The notes beneath the pieces were generated by a model. The model searched no databases and was not told where the DNA came from. It worked only from the letters and a program-made list of their open reading frames with translations. This document shows, piece by piece, positions 45,122-57,330 of a stretch of DNA of 64,000 nt. Position numbers and translations under genes: made by a program. Origin of the DNA: Crocodylus rhombifer (taxonomy: Eukaryota > Chordata > Crocodylia > Crocodylidae); the NCBI GenBank assembly GCA_038503035.1, contig JAVSML010000960.1:62001-126000 (forward strand). Reading direction: 5' to 3'. Numbering within the stretch: position 1 is the first letter of the stretch; every line of letters starts with the position of its first letter.

Positions 45122-45439
45122 AAAATTCATAGGCAGAATGAACAAGCCTGATACTTAGCTAGTGAGGAAACAAGATCTACTTGTGGAGAAAATTTGGAGT
45201 CATTCGGTTTTAGGGTTCCTGAGAAACACCCCTCACACCTAAAGTCTAAAACAGTGTTGTTCAATTTTTGGAATCAGTCCACGTGCCAGATTAAGTGATG
45301 CAGGGTCAATCTGTAAGCCAGATTTTGGTCCCCTTGATCTAATATGTATGTGCATAGGTGCTATGCTATGAAAGTAGTTACGCCTCATCAGTGTCTAGGA
45401 TAGACAATAATTGTTATGTAAATTTGGGGTTATTAAGGA
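45122..45439. other. Unassigned sequence
   Basis: Nothing recognised. Confidence 0.4.
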
Positions 45440-46830
45440 GGGTCTGAAATAAAGTCCATCCCTCAAAAAGTCTGCCTTTAATTTTCTAAAGGTATGGACA
45501 GATATGGAGATAGCCGGGTGTGAGCGGGCGGGCCTAACTGCTGCTTCTTGTTATGTGGAGATCTCAGGGACCTCTACCTCGTTCTTCCTCCCTCTTTTCT
45601 GCCACGTCTTTGATATGAAGTTGGTTCTCAGGAGTTTAGTTGGTATCTTGAGTGATGATCATATGGATGAGGTCGGTTATCTGCAGGGCTCCACCACCCC
45701 CACACCCTGCCCCTTTCCTCTTGGGTGACAAGTCATCTCTTCCTGCTGGTATTGAGTATGAGCCGCCAGTTCTTGGATCCTCTCTGGTCCAGTTGGCTGT
45801 GGGCTTCGTAAGGTGTTGTGGCCAGGCCTTCTAGGTAGGTCTTTCCTCCTCAAATGTCTGCACCCTGTTTGTGGTAGTCTTCCTTCTCTTTGGGATCAGC
45901 AGATCCTGGAGAGATGAAGTCTCTGTCTGCCAGTCCCAGGATTCACGTTCAGTTGCTACTGGGCCTCAGGTGTTGATTCTTGGGCTTGATTAATCAGAAC
46001 TCAGGTGTACAGGGAATCGGGCTTTTCCCTTGCTGTACTTCTCTAATTTGGGATTATTATGCAGCAGCACAAAGAAAAACTTCCCAGTCTGTGCTGGGCT
46101 TCAGCTCCACTATCCACAGCCACCCTGAGCCAGTGAGCTCATTTTCTCAGTTCCTTCAGGAAAATTTCTTCTTTACCCAGGTCTATCCAGAACCCTCCAA
46201 GGCTGGCTGCTGTCAGTGTCCCTTCTCACCCTCTTTTTTGAGGGTGTAGTACTCTTTTCCTGGGGGTACTCCTTTTCCTGGTGCCCCCATCTCCTGTCCC
46301 ATAAGCCACCCAAAAGCACCCCACTGTCCGGCTTCACTTATCTGGATAGTAGGTCAGGTTGGTTCCTCACTCAGGGTCACAGACTCCCTGGCATGCCATG
46401 AGGGTTCAGGTTGCTGGGTCTCAGCTGTGGCAGAACCCTCATCCCGGTCTGGCTGTAGGGTCCCCTCTTCTTCCACACTGAACACTGAGCCCTGCTTGGC
46501 ATTGTCCCTTTAAATTTCCTGGGCTTTCTTCCTGGGCAGATCAACATGGGCTTTTTGGGGCACATGCTCCCTGGGCCGTGTGTGTGGCCCCTGCTCTCTT
46601 CCCTGCACAGCTGGGGAAGTACTGCCTGCCCAAGAGGTTCCTCTCTGGCATCTCCCCAGCAGCCTGACTTCCCCAGCTCCTGCTGGGTGATTTCCCTTCC
46701 CCAGAACACCAGGGCAGCACGGCTTGCTTCACCTTCACTGGGTGCAGTCTGAGCCTCCTGGCCCCTTCCCTCTGCATGCTGGGCAGTGCAGTGCTCCTGG
46801 ACCTGGCCAGGTAAGGTTCTTTTTGTTTTT
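45440..46830. repeat. GC-rich LTR-like block related to 4480-5720
   Basis: A GC-rich block with C/T-rich phrasing. The segment gggctccaccacccccacac at 45686 parallels ggctccaccctcccctac at 4833, and the right end 'ccaggtaaggttctttttg' (about 46805) parallels 'gcaggtaaggagttcattg' (about 5685). A G-run of 16 follows at 46831-46847. A shared decayed LTR family is likely but its ends were not resolved. Overlapping open frames on both strands are compositional. Confidence 0.35.
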
Positions 46831-46847
46831 TGGGGGGGGGGGGGGGT

Positions 46848-49165
46848 TTGTGGGGCTTACAGCCAGTGGGCTAGGACTGGCACCACTCATCTGAGTCCCT
46901 CCAGGCACATTTTCCCTGGCTTGGCTCCTCCTGTGGGGTCTAGCAGGTTCTACTCCCCAGCCCCTGCTACACTGGGGATCCTGGTCTTCTCTGTTTAAAA
47001 ATCCCAAATTCTCTGCTAAAAATCCCAAATTCTCTGATTAAAAACTCCCAAATCCGTGTTTTTCCACAATTAAAGTGAAATGCCACTATATATATATATA
47101 CACACATACGTATCAGTTGAGCGCAATGTTTACTGATATATTTACAGTTTTAAAGCCGCCAACCCTGCCCCACTCCTTCCCTCTCCATTGCTGCCTATCT
47201 GTATTCCTGGCCATGTACATGTGTGCACATGCATGCACATGGTGCCCCCTGTGCCCCATTTTCCGCAGCCCTTTGCAAGCTGGAACTTTGCCAGCCTGCA
47301 AGAGAAAACCTGTGGTTTCTCATGTTTTTCTCCCTTAAAGGAGAAAATCCGCTTTTTGCCACAGCAAATGGAAAACCCAGCTCCTTCGTGATAGCACTTT
47401 AAGTGGCTTAAATATGCTATAAAAACTGAGCAGAAAGACGATGCTTAGCACAATGGTGCTAGGAATTGGCCTGAACTATATAAAAATTGGCCCTGGATTT
47501 TGAAATACTTCAGTGTATGATACTTCTCATTGTTTGTCTTCCCAGCCAGATTGCAATAGGGTGAATCAACCTATCATCTGCCCCCAAGTGTTGGTTTTCT
47601 ACCCTCCTACCTACTTTGGATGGCCCTCCTATGACTGCTACCCTGGGGTCATTGGCCCAGGCTCACTGAGTGAGGCCTGAGGCCCAAGGGGCATTAGACT
47701 CAGAAGCCCAGTGAGGGAGCTGGGTTCTGAGGCTCTAAAGGGCAGGGAAGAAGCCCCAGTGTGGGGGTGTGGGAAGATAGAATCCTCAGTGAAGTGGGGA
47801 AGATGGCCCAGCTAAGGGGCCGAGGAGTAATGACAGATATGGATGTCAGCTCTGAGGCATGGGACACGGTATAAGGGGAGGTTTGGAGTCGTGTAGCATC
47901 AGAGCAGTTAAATGAGCCTCTTACCTAGGAAAATCTTCAGTTACAGCAAAGGCATGGCAGCTGAGGCAGGTGGGCCAACATCTGGACTGGCCCCAGGATG
48001 ACCCATTTGTTACAGAATGGCACACCACAACCACTGTGACCCCAGGAATTTGGCTTTCTGAAAGCCGTGCAAACATCCTTGAGCATCCATTTACCTACCA
48101 CTTATCCAGCATCTGTGAAATACACCATCAATTGGAGATGCCACTCAGCAATCCCTGAAAAATGGCTGTCAAAAGTGAACAGTTAACTGATAGCAAAATA
48201 GTATCTTGTGGGCACAACTGGGACTGGTATTAATGCTAGGCCAATGCAAAGGTCCTGAAGGTGTGCTAGAAGAGGATGTGTGATGACAGCCAGGTGCCTG
48301 GCAGGTGACATGCTCTTGCTATGAGGCACTTTTGAGGACCTGTGCAAGGAATGACTCCACTGAGATGTACTTTGTCACCAATGCTTCAGTGACTGTGATG
48401 ACATGGACCATGAGGAGCCCCAGGATAACTCTGTGATAACTCTCTGTTATCATAGCACTGACATCCTGTAATCATGTGCAATCATCCCTTAATCATTCTC
48501 TCAGCAGCCAGGCCCAGCTGTATTGAGGAAGTGCCTGCACACTCGGACACTGAAACCTCTGGTGAGTAGCTGTGCAACCACACTCTGGCAGCATCACCAG
48601 CACTTGTTCTTTCTATTCACCCTCCTTCCCCTTGAGCCACAGGTGCCCAGAATCCCATTATGTGCCAGGTCTAGAGCATGCTGGCCAAGCAGGGCCTGCA
48701 AATGTGCTGGTGTTGGGTACTTGGAGCACAGATGTGGGCCAAGTTCTTTTGGGGGCTTCTGCATTCACCTAATGGGAGAAATGTGATATCAGACTGGTGC
48801 ATTTAGGACTTTTGGGAGTGTACAGGGAGAGTTTATCATCTCTTGAGCCATTAAGAGTGCTAATAGGGCTGATTGTAATCTGTTCTTTAGGGTTTTGACT
48901 ATCAGTTTGAGCCACAGGCTGCGCTTCTTCCATTCTGCTGATTTATGTACTGTGGGGGTAGGGAGGACAAATATTTGAGAGGACCAGTTGAGACCCCTTT
49001 AGGAACCTGGACTGTTAGAAAACTGTTGTTTGGGGTTTTAGTCTCAGTTGGCAAGTTCTTCAATTAATGGCCATTTAAATGATCAGTTAATTGTCACTCT
49101 CTGTGTGGAGGTTAACATGACTAATATCCTTTTCCTCTTTCTGGGTGACAATTGAGCCATAGCTC
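46848..49165. other. Unassigned, with a TA/CA microsatellite
   Basis: A (TA)n(CA)n tract lies at 47084-47106. Direct repeats aaaatcccaaattctctg occur at 46997 and 47018. Nothing else was recognised, including the region 47900-48700, where short open frames show no domain. Confidence 0.4.
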
Positions 49166-49171
49166 AGCACT

Positions 49172-50225
49172 CCATAGATTTCATAGACATTAGGGCTGGA
49201 AGGGACCTAACGAGATCATTGGGTCCAGCCCCCTGCCCAAGGGGCAGGAAGTCAGCTGGAGTCAGATGACCCCAGCAAGATAAGCATCCAAACACAACTT
49301 GAATGTGTCCAGAGTAGGCACTTGCACCACTTCTGGGGGGAGTCTGTTTCAAACTCTGTAGACTTGGACAATAAAGAAGTTTTTCCTTATGTCCAGTCTA
49401 AAATGGTCTTCCAGCAGTTTGTGACTGTTGGACCCTAGTCATCCCTAGAGGAGCCGTGGTGAACAGACATTCTCCCAGATCCTGATGTACATCCCTGATG
49501 TACTTAGGGCTGCCACCAAGTCCCCTCTGAGCCAACACTTTTCCAAGATGAAGAGTCCTGTGTCTCCCAGGCTCTCATAAGGCCTGCTCTCTTGACCTCT
49601 GATCATGCACGTGGCTCTCCTGTGAACTCTCTTGAGCTTCTCCACATTCTTTTTAAAGTGCGGGGCCCAGAATTGGATGTAGCACTCCAGCTGCCGTCTC
49701 ACCAAGGCTGAGTAAAGTGGGTGAATGACATTTTGGGTCTTGTTTGAGATGCATCAGTAGATGCAAGCCAGGGTTTTATTTGGTTTGCCGACTGTGGGAT
49801 TGCACTGATGGATCATGTTCATCTTGTGGTCGATCTTGACTCCCAAGTCTCTTTCGGATGTGGTGCTAGTAAGTGAAGCACTGTAGAGCCTATAGGGATG
49901 CTGTGGGTTCTTTCACCCAAGGTGGAGAGCAGCTTGCATTTCTCTATATTGAAGGTCATCAGGTTTTTGTTCGCGCACCCTGCGAGTCTGTCCAAGTCGG
50001 GCTGAATCCTCAGCCTATCCTCTAGTGTAACTGCGCTTCCCCACACTTCGGTGTCATCTGCGAATTTAGCCAGTCTGCCACCCGAATCCAGATTATTAAT
50101 AAATATATTAAAAAGTACTGGTCTGAGTACTGAACCCTGAGGGATGCCACTGGACATCATGCACCATGTTGACTTGGTTTCATGCCCGTAGTTGGTAGCT
50201 ATTGCTACCCAGACCTGAGAGAACT
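49172..50225 (-). pseudogene. CR1 LINE, 3' third of ORF2 and tail
   Basis: The minus-strand frame 49819-50235 reads SGIPQGSVLRPVLFNIFINN, then LAKFADDTEVWGSAVTLEDR, so the RT motif C FADD is intact here. The frame 49445-49705 gives MVRRQLECYIQFWAPHFKKN and RRATCMIRGQESRPYESLGD. The 3' end is at the left (tagatttcatagacattagg at 49176). It is 5'-truncated at about 50225 and broken by frameshifts between the two frames. Confidence 0.92.
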
Positions 50226-50235
50226 GCAAGACCAC

Positions 50236-50785
50236 GGGAGGTTATTCCCTCACTGTCCCTTCCATTACCAGCCACGCTGTTCCTTCCTCCCCTCCTCCAA
50301 TTATTAGCCATACTGAACACCCACAACCCCCAAACCTCCCATGTATTTTTGGTCACCTTGTTACCCCCCTCTCTCATTGCTCCAGATTAGCCATGGTAAC
50401 TGTCTTCTCGTACTGGAAATCTCTCATAGCCTTACAAATAGAAGTGCGTTTGCACAAAGCCATGGGCCCTGCTTGCCCCCCCCCCCCACACACACATTTT
50501 CTGACTGCTGAAGGTACACATAATGGGGGGTAGGTCCCGGACTGGGGTCTCTCTGCAGTTTTGAAAAACAGACAGCTAAAACTGCAGCCTGTCCATCCAG
50601 TAAGTTTTTTCCCTTGGAACTATGTTTTTCAAATCGCCTGGGAATGGTAGTAGGCTGTAACTTAAACATGATGGCATGCAGACAAGGGGAAATTTCTTGG
50701 TGTTTTACTGACAGCAGAGAATATACAATACGAGCATTCTGGCTTCAGCAGGGAGACTTTGTAGGATATGTGCAAGGGGGCTTCA
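50236..50785. other. Unassigned, with a C-run
   Basis: A C-run lies at 50477-50487. Nothing else was recognised. Confidence 0.4.
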
Positions 50786-50789
50786 GAAG

Positions 50790-51150
50790 GAAGTGGCCAG
50801 CAAGTGACAGGGATCAGGCCCCAGGGCCCCACACTGCCTCTCTCCAGTTCCATGGACTGAGATAGGGCCATGGGACCTTGTGCTGCCTCTGGCTGACCCA
50901 GTGTGCTGGGATTGGGGCCCCATGCTGCCTCTGTCCTATTCTGTGTTCCAGGATGATGCCCCAGGGCCCGCACTGCCTTTGTTCTGGCTTCCATACTGAA
51001 ATCAGGGGCCCACACCGCCTCTGTCCACTCCCAATTTCCAGGATTGGGCCCTGGGAACCTGCACTGCCCCTGCCTGGTCCCATGCACCAGGATCAGGGTC
51101 CTGGGCCCCACACTGCCACTATCTGGCCCCACATGCCTCGATTAGGGCCT
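50790..51150. repeat. Minisatellite, unit about 49 bp, roughly seven copies
   Basis: Phrases of the type 'ccagggccccacactgcctctgtccagttcca' recur, with the tgcct anchor at about 50835, 50884, 50936, 50974, 51016, 51065 and 51114. Most steps are 49-52 with two shorter ones. It abuts hAT-like phrasing at 51225-51255 (ggatctggcctgtgggctag), so it may be the core of a hAT MITE, as at 28846. Confidence 0.7.
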
Positions 51151-51334
51151 CAGTCCTGCCCTATGCTATATTGGGCACCCACTGTAGTACACTGGGAGTC
51201 CTGCTGGCCAGATGACATAGTGCCAGTGGCTGGATCTGGCCTGTGGGCTAGGGCACCCCAATCTAGACTACTCTGACTCACTCTGGAGGAAGATATCCTA
51301 AGCTAGGCACACAGGGATCTTCCAGGCATAACAG

Positions 51335-51373
51335 AGCCCCCATGGTGTTCTCATTGAGAACACCATGGGGGCT
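51335..51373. repeat. Perfect palindrome, 19 bp arms
   Basis: Arms 51335-51353 and 51355-51373 are exact reverse complements around a single T at 51354. Confidence 0.9.
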
Positions 51374-51524
51374 TCGGGGGCAAGGCAAGTAGGCTATGAA
51401 GATGATAATGGACAGCCTCCATGTGAAGAGGGAAATGCAACATACTGTCATAGCCACCCTCAACTAGAAGACTTACTGCATCCAAGGAGTGCTGTCTTGC
51501 TTCTTATGTCCTTATCTGTCTTCC

Positions 51525-51765
51525 CTAAGCCCAGGTTTACCATCCAAGCCAAGGCCTACACATTGTAGTCCCAAACTCCTCCCCCTCCCAGGACACACAT
51601 TTTATGCTCTGGAGAGTTCCTCCTATCACTTCTCTCCCATTCCACATCTTCTAGTCCAGGTCTTCTCTGTCTCAAGTTCAAAACTTTCTGTGTTGTCCCA
51701 GCTATAATGAGAGCAAGTCCCAAAACTTCTTTTGTCAAGCCTGTTGTAACCCTGCCCCTTTTCTT
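51525..51765. repeat. Left arm of a long inverted repeat
   Basis: About 240 bases that reappear inverted at 52798-53041 at roughly 80-85 percent identity by eye. Shared phrases include 'ccaggtttacca', 'caaactcctcccc', 'cacattttatgctctgga' and 'tccacatcttctagtccagg'. The arms are separated by 1.03 kb. They could be the long terminal inverted repeats of a DNA transposon or two opposed copies of one repeat. Confidence 0.8.
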
Positions 51766-52797
51766 CCTCCCAGCCCTGCGTTTTAGCCATCATTTACATA
51801 CCATCTTTGTCCGCTGAAAGGCCCTGTATCCCTTTCTCTAGTAAGTATGGGAGTGTTACTGAGCACTGGCCTTCTAAGAAGGCTTAGGGCTATAGAGAGA
51901 GAAGTAGCTCCTTTCAACCTCACAGGGTCTTGGCCAGTATTTGTGTGGGGAAGAAATATGGTGGCAAACTCCACAGTTATTTGGCATCTGCTCAGCTGGT
52001 AGTTTCAACTAGTTTCTTGGTGATTTATCAGTATTAACAAAAAAAATCTCGGGTGAGTAACCCCACTTGACTGCAGGAGTGGTTTTACACTGTGCTGTCC
52101 TCATCCCATGGGTTTCCTACTTGTCCACACCATGCTTTCCCTTTCAGGCCACTCCCCCAGGCTTGCCCCCTCCCCCCACAAGCCCTATTCCTCTCATCCC
52201 ACCATGGGCCCCCAAAGTAGGGCCACTGTTTGCCACCCAGCAGTGTTACAGGAAGATGGGAAGTAACAGGGAGGCTTGGGAAAGGAGTCACAAAGCCCTT
52301 GGAAGAGCTAACTTTGGGGTGCTGCATTCCTACTAAGACACCAGGTGGTGCTGCTATGCTCTGTGTTTCAACACTGCATCAAGCGTGTTTTCCGACTGAT
52401 GAACTTCAGAAGCTCTGTGTTTTTACGGAACTGTTTTGTGGAGTTCTTTTTGTTTTGGGATTTCTGGAGAGCACAATTTTCAGAGTTATTTACAGGCAGC
52501 TGGCAACCTTGGCTCTGAGCCACAGTGAACTAGGTAATAGATAGGAATGTGGGTGCCATTCGTGGCCCTAGAGCTGTTTGGAAAGGCCATGTGAGCAAAT
52601 CTGGCTACGATGCCCTGAAGAATCAGGGGGACCATTGTCCCAGCACTTTCTGGGGAGCAGAGCACACCTACCAGATAGCTAATTCAACAGAAGGAGTTAG
52701 TGATACACCAGAGGCTATCAGGGGTTGCCAGCTTCCAGATGATAACTGTTACCCATTTCTATGAATTCATGGTACCTTTATGTTGGTGGTTTGGTTA

Positions 52798-53041
52798 CAA
52801 CAGGTGGGGTTATGACAAGATTGAAAAAAGAAGGTTGGGCTTGCTCTCATTATGACTGGGACAACACAGGGAAAGCTTTGGACTTGATACAGAGGGGTCC
52901 TGGACTAGAAGATGTGGAATGGGGGGAGAAGTGATAGGAAGAACTGTCCAGAGCACAAAATGTGCATCCTGGGACGGGGAGGAGTTTGAGACTATGGGTG
53001 GGTAGCTTTGGCTTGGAGTGGTGGTAAACCTGGCTTGTTTC
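52798..53041. repeat. Right arm of a long inverted repeat
   Basis: Inverted partner of 51525-51765. The intervening 51766-52797 holds no recognised transposase; its open frames are unremarkable. Confidence 0.8.
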
Positions 53042-55540
53042 TGGAGTGATGGGACCAGCATGGCTCAGATGTTGAGGTAAGTGGCCCTGCTCATCTTGAA
53101 GTTGTGCCACCACTGCTCACTGTTGCAGGTCTTCAGGACTGTCTGCTGTTACCAGCTGCTACTTGTCTCTGGACTAACCATGGCAGTAGATAGGTCTGCA
53201 AGTGGTCCTAGAGAAGCCTATCCTACTTGGAGTTCTTTATTTCTTACTCCTTAGGCCTGTTGCTCTCAGACATGCAGAACAAGAGGAAACAGCTTTCCCA
53301 TGTCAGGGTCTTTGAACTTTGAATTTCTGCACTTGAGGCACTCACACCAACTGGTAGACTTGCCTCAAGAAAATATGGCAGTTGGATGCACTCACTCTGC
53401 CATAGGACTGAGGGCAGGACCAGTGCATCATGATTTTGCTCAATCAGACATTTCAGGGCCAGGAGATGATTTTTGCTGGGAATACCATGCATGCCAAACT
53501 GATCAGCCCTCCTGATGTGATACTGATTAAGCCTGCAACAGCAGGAAACTTATTACAGAAGCTCGTGGGATGGTGGTGGTGGAGGGGATCAATTGTCCAC
53601 AAGAACTCTGTACTTTCTACTTGACAGGGCTCAAAAGTCTACAAGAAATTATGTCTGAAAGGGATGCTGGAATCCCTGCTCACCAGCTTCCTATCTGTGG
53701 TGTTGCAACAACAGCATTAATTCCAGCATTACTTATGAATTTGTACAATAGTGACATGCTCCAAATTAGAAGTGCTTCAAATAAGAGGAGAATTTGAAAT
53801 CCTTTATGTTTATGTCTGTTCATATCTACGTGTTCTAGAATCAGACACAGAGTACTGAAATATACCAGTGTAGGTAAGAATACAGACTTTCCATACATAA
53901 TAGCAATAATAGCAATTCTTGCAAGACCTAGGATTTTAGAAACTGTTCAGATATGACCTTGTCTAGAGGCTGACAGAAAGAGCTAGTCAAAGTAGCCCAT
54001 TTATGGTGTGTGCTGACTGGTTTAGGTAATCCTGGCTTCCTTTTAGACCGTCTGGAGTTTCCAGCGGGCAACACTGAGGAAGTATCCACATCTAGAGTAT
54101 GCTTGTCCTTCCATGGCTGCCCCCACATCATGTCCCTCTCTTTATTCATGTCTCTCTCATTGAGGCCAGTTCCCATGCTAAAACTGATTTTACCAAAGGG
54201 TCTTTCAGCCCTTCCAGAACATGGAAGTTATTTGTCAAAACTCAAACACTGGCAAACTAAGAAATGGAGATTTAAAATTACATTCCCATATACTAGGCAA
54301 GGGGGTTTTGGTAATACCCCAATAGCATCATTGGGAAAGATGTTAGATAAGCACTCAGGCATGAAGCTCTCTTCTTCAGGTTTGTCCAGAAGAAGAGAGC
54401 AGGGGAGTGGGCGAGAGGACTGCCGAGTGTAGGGAAGTGGGGGTGTGGAATGCTGCTTGCACACTGTCTGAAGTGGCACATGGGGCTAATGCCCCTTTTC
54501 TCCTGCCCTAGTGAAGCTACTGATCTGGTTCTGCAGATAAAACAAGTTACCTTGAAGTTCTATTTAACATGATGTTACTTTGGGATTAGAAAGTGTTTCA
54601 TTGTTGCAGAAAAAGATGAATACGGTGACCAGCTTCACTGCAAAACATTTGGGTTTTTTATGTTTCTGCATTGATTGAATCTTCACTAACAATTATACTA
54701 TTCCTAAATAAACATTTTTATTATTGCTACTTTCAATTCCCCTCTTAATCAGGATTTTTTTAAAAACAGGCTTTGTTTTGAAATTTCGGTTTTCCAATAT
54801 TAATATTCATAAACAATTCATATATTTAATATTTCCTTTCAGGCCTGTAACTTTATTGTTTTCAGCTTTGTGAAATCAAACTTTTTAAAACATCAAGAAA
54901 AATATAAGGGGGGGGGTGTGCGCATGTGTGGTTTGTTGGGTTAATATTCTGAATTGAATTAGGTTTTGATGATTTGCACCTAGGCAACTACAGTTTTATT
55001 ATTATTATTTCAGTGATTGTTCTAACTTCTATAGCAGAATAAGGTCTAGAGAAGAATAAGCTCATACTCGTTTCAATATATCTTGTATTAGAAGAGCGAG
55101 ATAGTTAGCCCTTTTAAGGGCATAGGAGCAATCTATCCCTGTACAACTGAAGACTGGAAAGTGCAACAGGAGATTAGCCTGGATAGACAGCAATTTCTTC
55201 AGTATGTTGACACTCAAAAACAAATCCTACAAAAAGTGGAAACTTGGACATAGTACTAGGGCAGAACAGGTTAGAGTTTACTTAGAGAAGCTAGATCATG
55301 GATCAGCAACATTTTTGGGCAGTGTCAAAAACACCCGCAACTTTGACTTGTAAGATGCCAGGGGCAGGTGGCGGGGGAGCCATGAGGGGCCTGATCCTTG
55401 TTGTGTTAGTTCAGCCCTGGCCCCTTCTCCGAGGTGCAAGTGCCAAACAAAATGCCTTCTCATGCCATGCTCTGGCACACATGCTGGGGGTTTGCCTACC
55501 CTTGAGATAGGGTGCAACCCCTCCAGCCGTGCTAACTGAA
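53042..55540. other. Unassigned, with one shared repeat
   Basis: 53750-53860 shares 'gctccaaattagaagtgcttc...gaggagaatttgaaatcctt' with 21965-22020. The end of the stretch, 55290-55505, begins 'gatcatggatcagcaacatttttgggcagtgtcaaaa' and looks like a decayed hAT-type repeat. No gene was recognised. Confidence 0.35.
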
Positions 55541-55996
55541 AGCATCTAAGATATCAAAGGAATTGCCTGAGGTAATTTCAGAGCCGTTAGCTATTACCTT
55601 TAAGAAGTACTGGAGGTTGGGTACGGTCCTGGATGATTGGAAAAGGAAAAATATAGTGCCCATCTTTAAGAAAGGGAAGGAGGAGGTTCTGGGGATTTAC
55701 AGACCAATGAGCCTGACCTTGAGCCAGTCCTCAAGGAATCTATTGTAAAGCATATATAGGAGAACAAGGTGATCAGGAACAGCCAGCATGGATTCACGAA
55801 CACTATGTTGTGTTTGACCAATCTGATAAGGTTCTGCAGATAGGGGGAGAGTAGTGGATGTGATATACTGTCCTTGACTTTAGCAGGGCTTTTGGTGCTG
55901 TCTCCCACAACATTCTCATTAACTAGCTAAAGAAATACAGATTGAATGAAAGTAGCATAAGCTGGATATATAATTGGTTGGATCATCATACTCAGT

Positions 55997-56268
55997 GGGT
56001 GCAACTACACATCGCTGTATGGTGTCCTTGTTACTGCGCTGTGCTTTAGTACTTCCAAAAAGGAAGTACTAAAGCACAGCGCAGTAACTGCCCATGCTAT
56101 GCCATGCATGCAGCACACAGTTAGTTTTAGCTGCTACGGGAGAGTGCTGCTATGGTGAAGTAGCTGCCAGTCATGTGTAGACACACGTGATCACTGCATC
56201 ACTGTAGCACACTACACATCACCGTAGCACATCATTACAGTGACATAGGGTGGCATGTAGACACACCC
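55997..56268. mobile_element. Harbinger-like MITE, 272 bp, inside CR1
   Basis: Ends gggtgcaactacacat and the reverse complement of the right end, gggtgtgtctacatgcc, are inverted. A 3 bp agt repeat flanks it (55994-55996 and 56269-56271). Removing it restores CR1 reading 'actcagtgagtag...cagtggctcaatgtc'. A 3 bp duplication with GGG ends fits PIF/Harbinger-type MITEs. It carries no coding. Confidence 0.7.
56030..56088. repeat. Perfect hairpin, 27 bp arms, 5-base loop
   Basis: Arms 56030-56056 and 56062-56088 are exact reverse complements with an AAAAA loop, inside the MITE. Confidence 0.95.
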
Positions 56269-56890
56269 AGTGAGTAGTCGTCAGTGGCTCAATGTCTAGC
56301 TGTCTAGTTGGGAGGTGGTATCCGGTGGAGTTCTTCACAGGTCTGCCCTGGGTCTGGAATGGTTCAATATCTTTATTAATGATTTGGACGATAGCAAATT
56401 TGTAGATGACATAAAGTTGGTTAGAGCTATAAGCACTCTAACCAACAGCAGGGATTCTGGGTAGGCCTAGGATCCAGAATGACCTGGATAGGCTGAAAAA
56501 TGATCCAGAAATGGAATTCAGTAAGGACAAGTACAAAGCCTTACACTTGGGATAGAATAATCACATGTACAAATACAGAATGGGGAAAGATTGGCTAGGC
56601 TACAGTACTGCAGAGAAGGATCCGGGGGTTACGTGAGTAGACCATAAGCTGAATAAAAGTCAACAGTGTGCTGAAAGAGCTAGGATGACTTAGTCTGGAG
56701 AAAAGAAGACTGTGCAGGATTTGATAACAATCTTCAGGTACCTGAAGGACAGTTATAGAGAGGATGAAGATGGGCTTTTATCTGTGGATGTAAGGGTCAG
56801 GACAAGGAACAATGGCCTTAAATTGCAGTAGGGGAAATTTAGGTTGGAGATTAGGAAAAAAGGCATTGATTCTGTCAAGTTTATAAAGGG

Positions 56891-57189
56891 TCACATTACC
56901 CTGGATTTAGTACCAGAAGATTATGGTCCATAATTCTGTGGACTCCAAGGATATGTTTAGTAAGCCACCTTTGACCTCCAGTGTCTGTTGCCCTGCTAAT
57001 GCTTTTTTTTCTTGCATGTTACAGATATTTAAGTAGTTTCTTCTTTCATCTTCCCTTATCTAGTTTGTCTCTTTGTAGCAGAACCCTACAAGTATCACTT
57101 CTTGTCATTTATTAGTTAGAGCCTTTATCTACAGCATACCAAGTCTGACTTGTTAAATCAGTACTATTTATTCATTGTGTAAAAATCCT
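56891..57189. other. Unassigned sequence
   Basis: Nothing recognised. Confidence 0.4.
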
Positions 57190-57330
57190 TGCAGAACTCT
57201 CAGCTTGTACAAAACACAGAAGCCTGCCTTTTTTGCACTCATTTGACATGAGGATATCACATTGACATTCCCCACACTCACTTGCCTCCCCATTAAATAC
57301 TTCAGTGGTGGCAAAAGTTAAAAGTAAATG
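57190..57330 (+). mobile_element. L2-like LINE fragment, very short
   Basis: From 57201 the frame reads QLVQNTEACL, corresponding to the L2-clade 'LQLVQNAAARL' motif. A 'tcacattgacattccccacactcacttgcctccc' phrase follows at the position of the HITPVLRxLHWLPV motif. The rest is too decayed to follow. Confidence 0.45.

Larger units (their letters stand above)
55545..56890 (+). mobile_element. CR1 LINE fragment, older subfamily, split by a MITE
   Basis: The frame 55563-55748 reads MPEVISEPLAITFKKYWRLG, then DDWKRKNIVPIFKKGKEEVL and YRPMSLT, the start of CR1 reverse transcriptase. It continues in broken frames: 'cagcatggattcacg' at 55781, 'tttattaatgatttggacgatag' at 56370 and 'ttaggttggagattagg' at 56840. 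A 272 bp MITE interrupts it at 55997. Confidence 0.87.
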
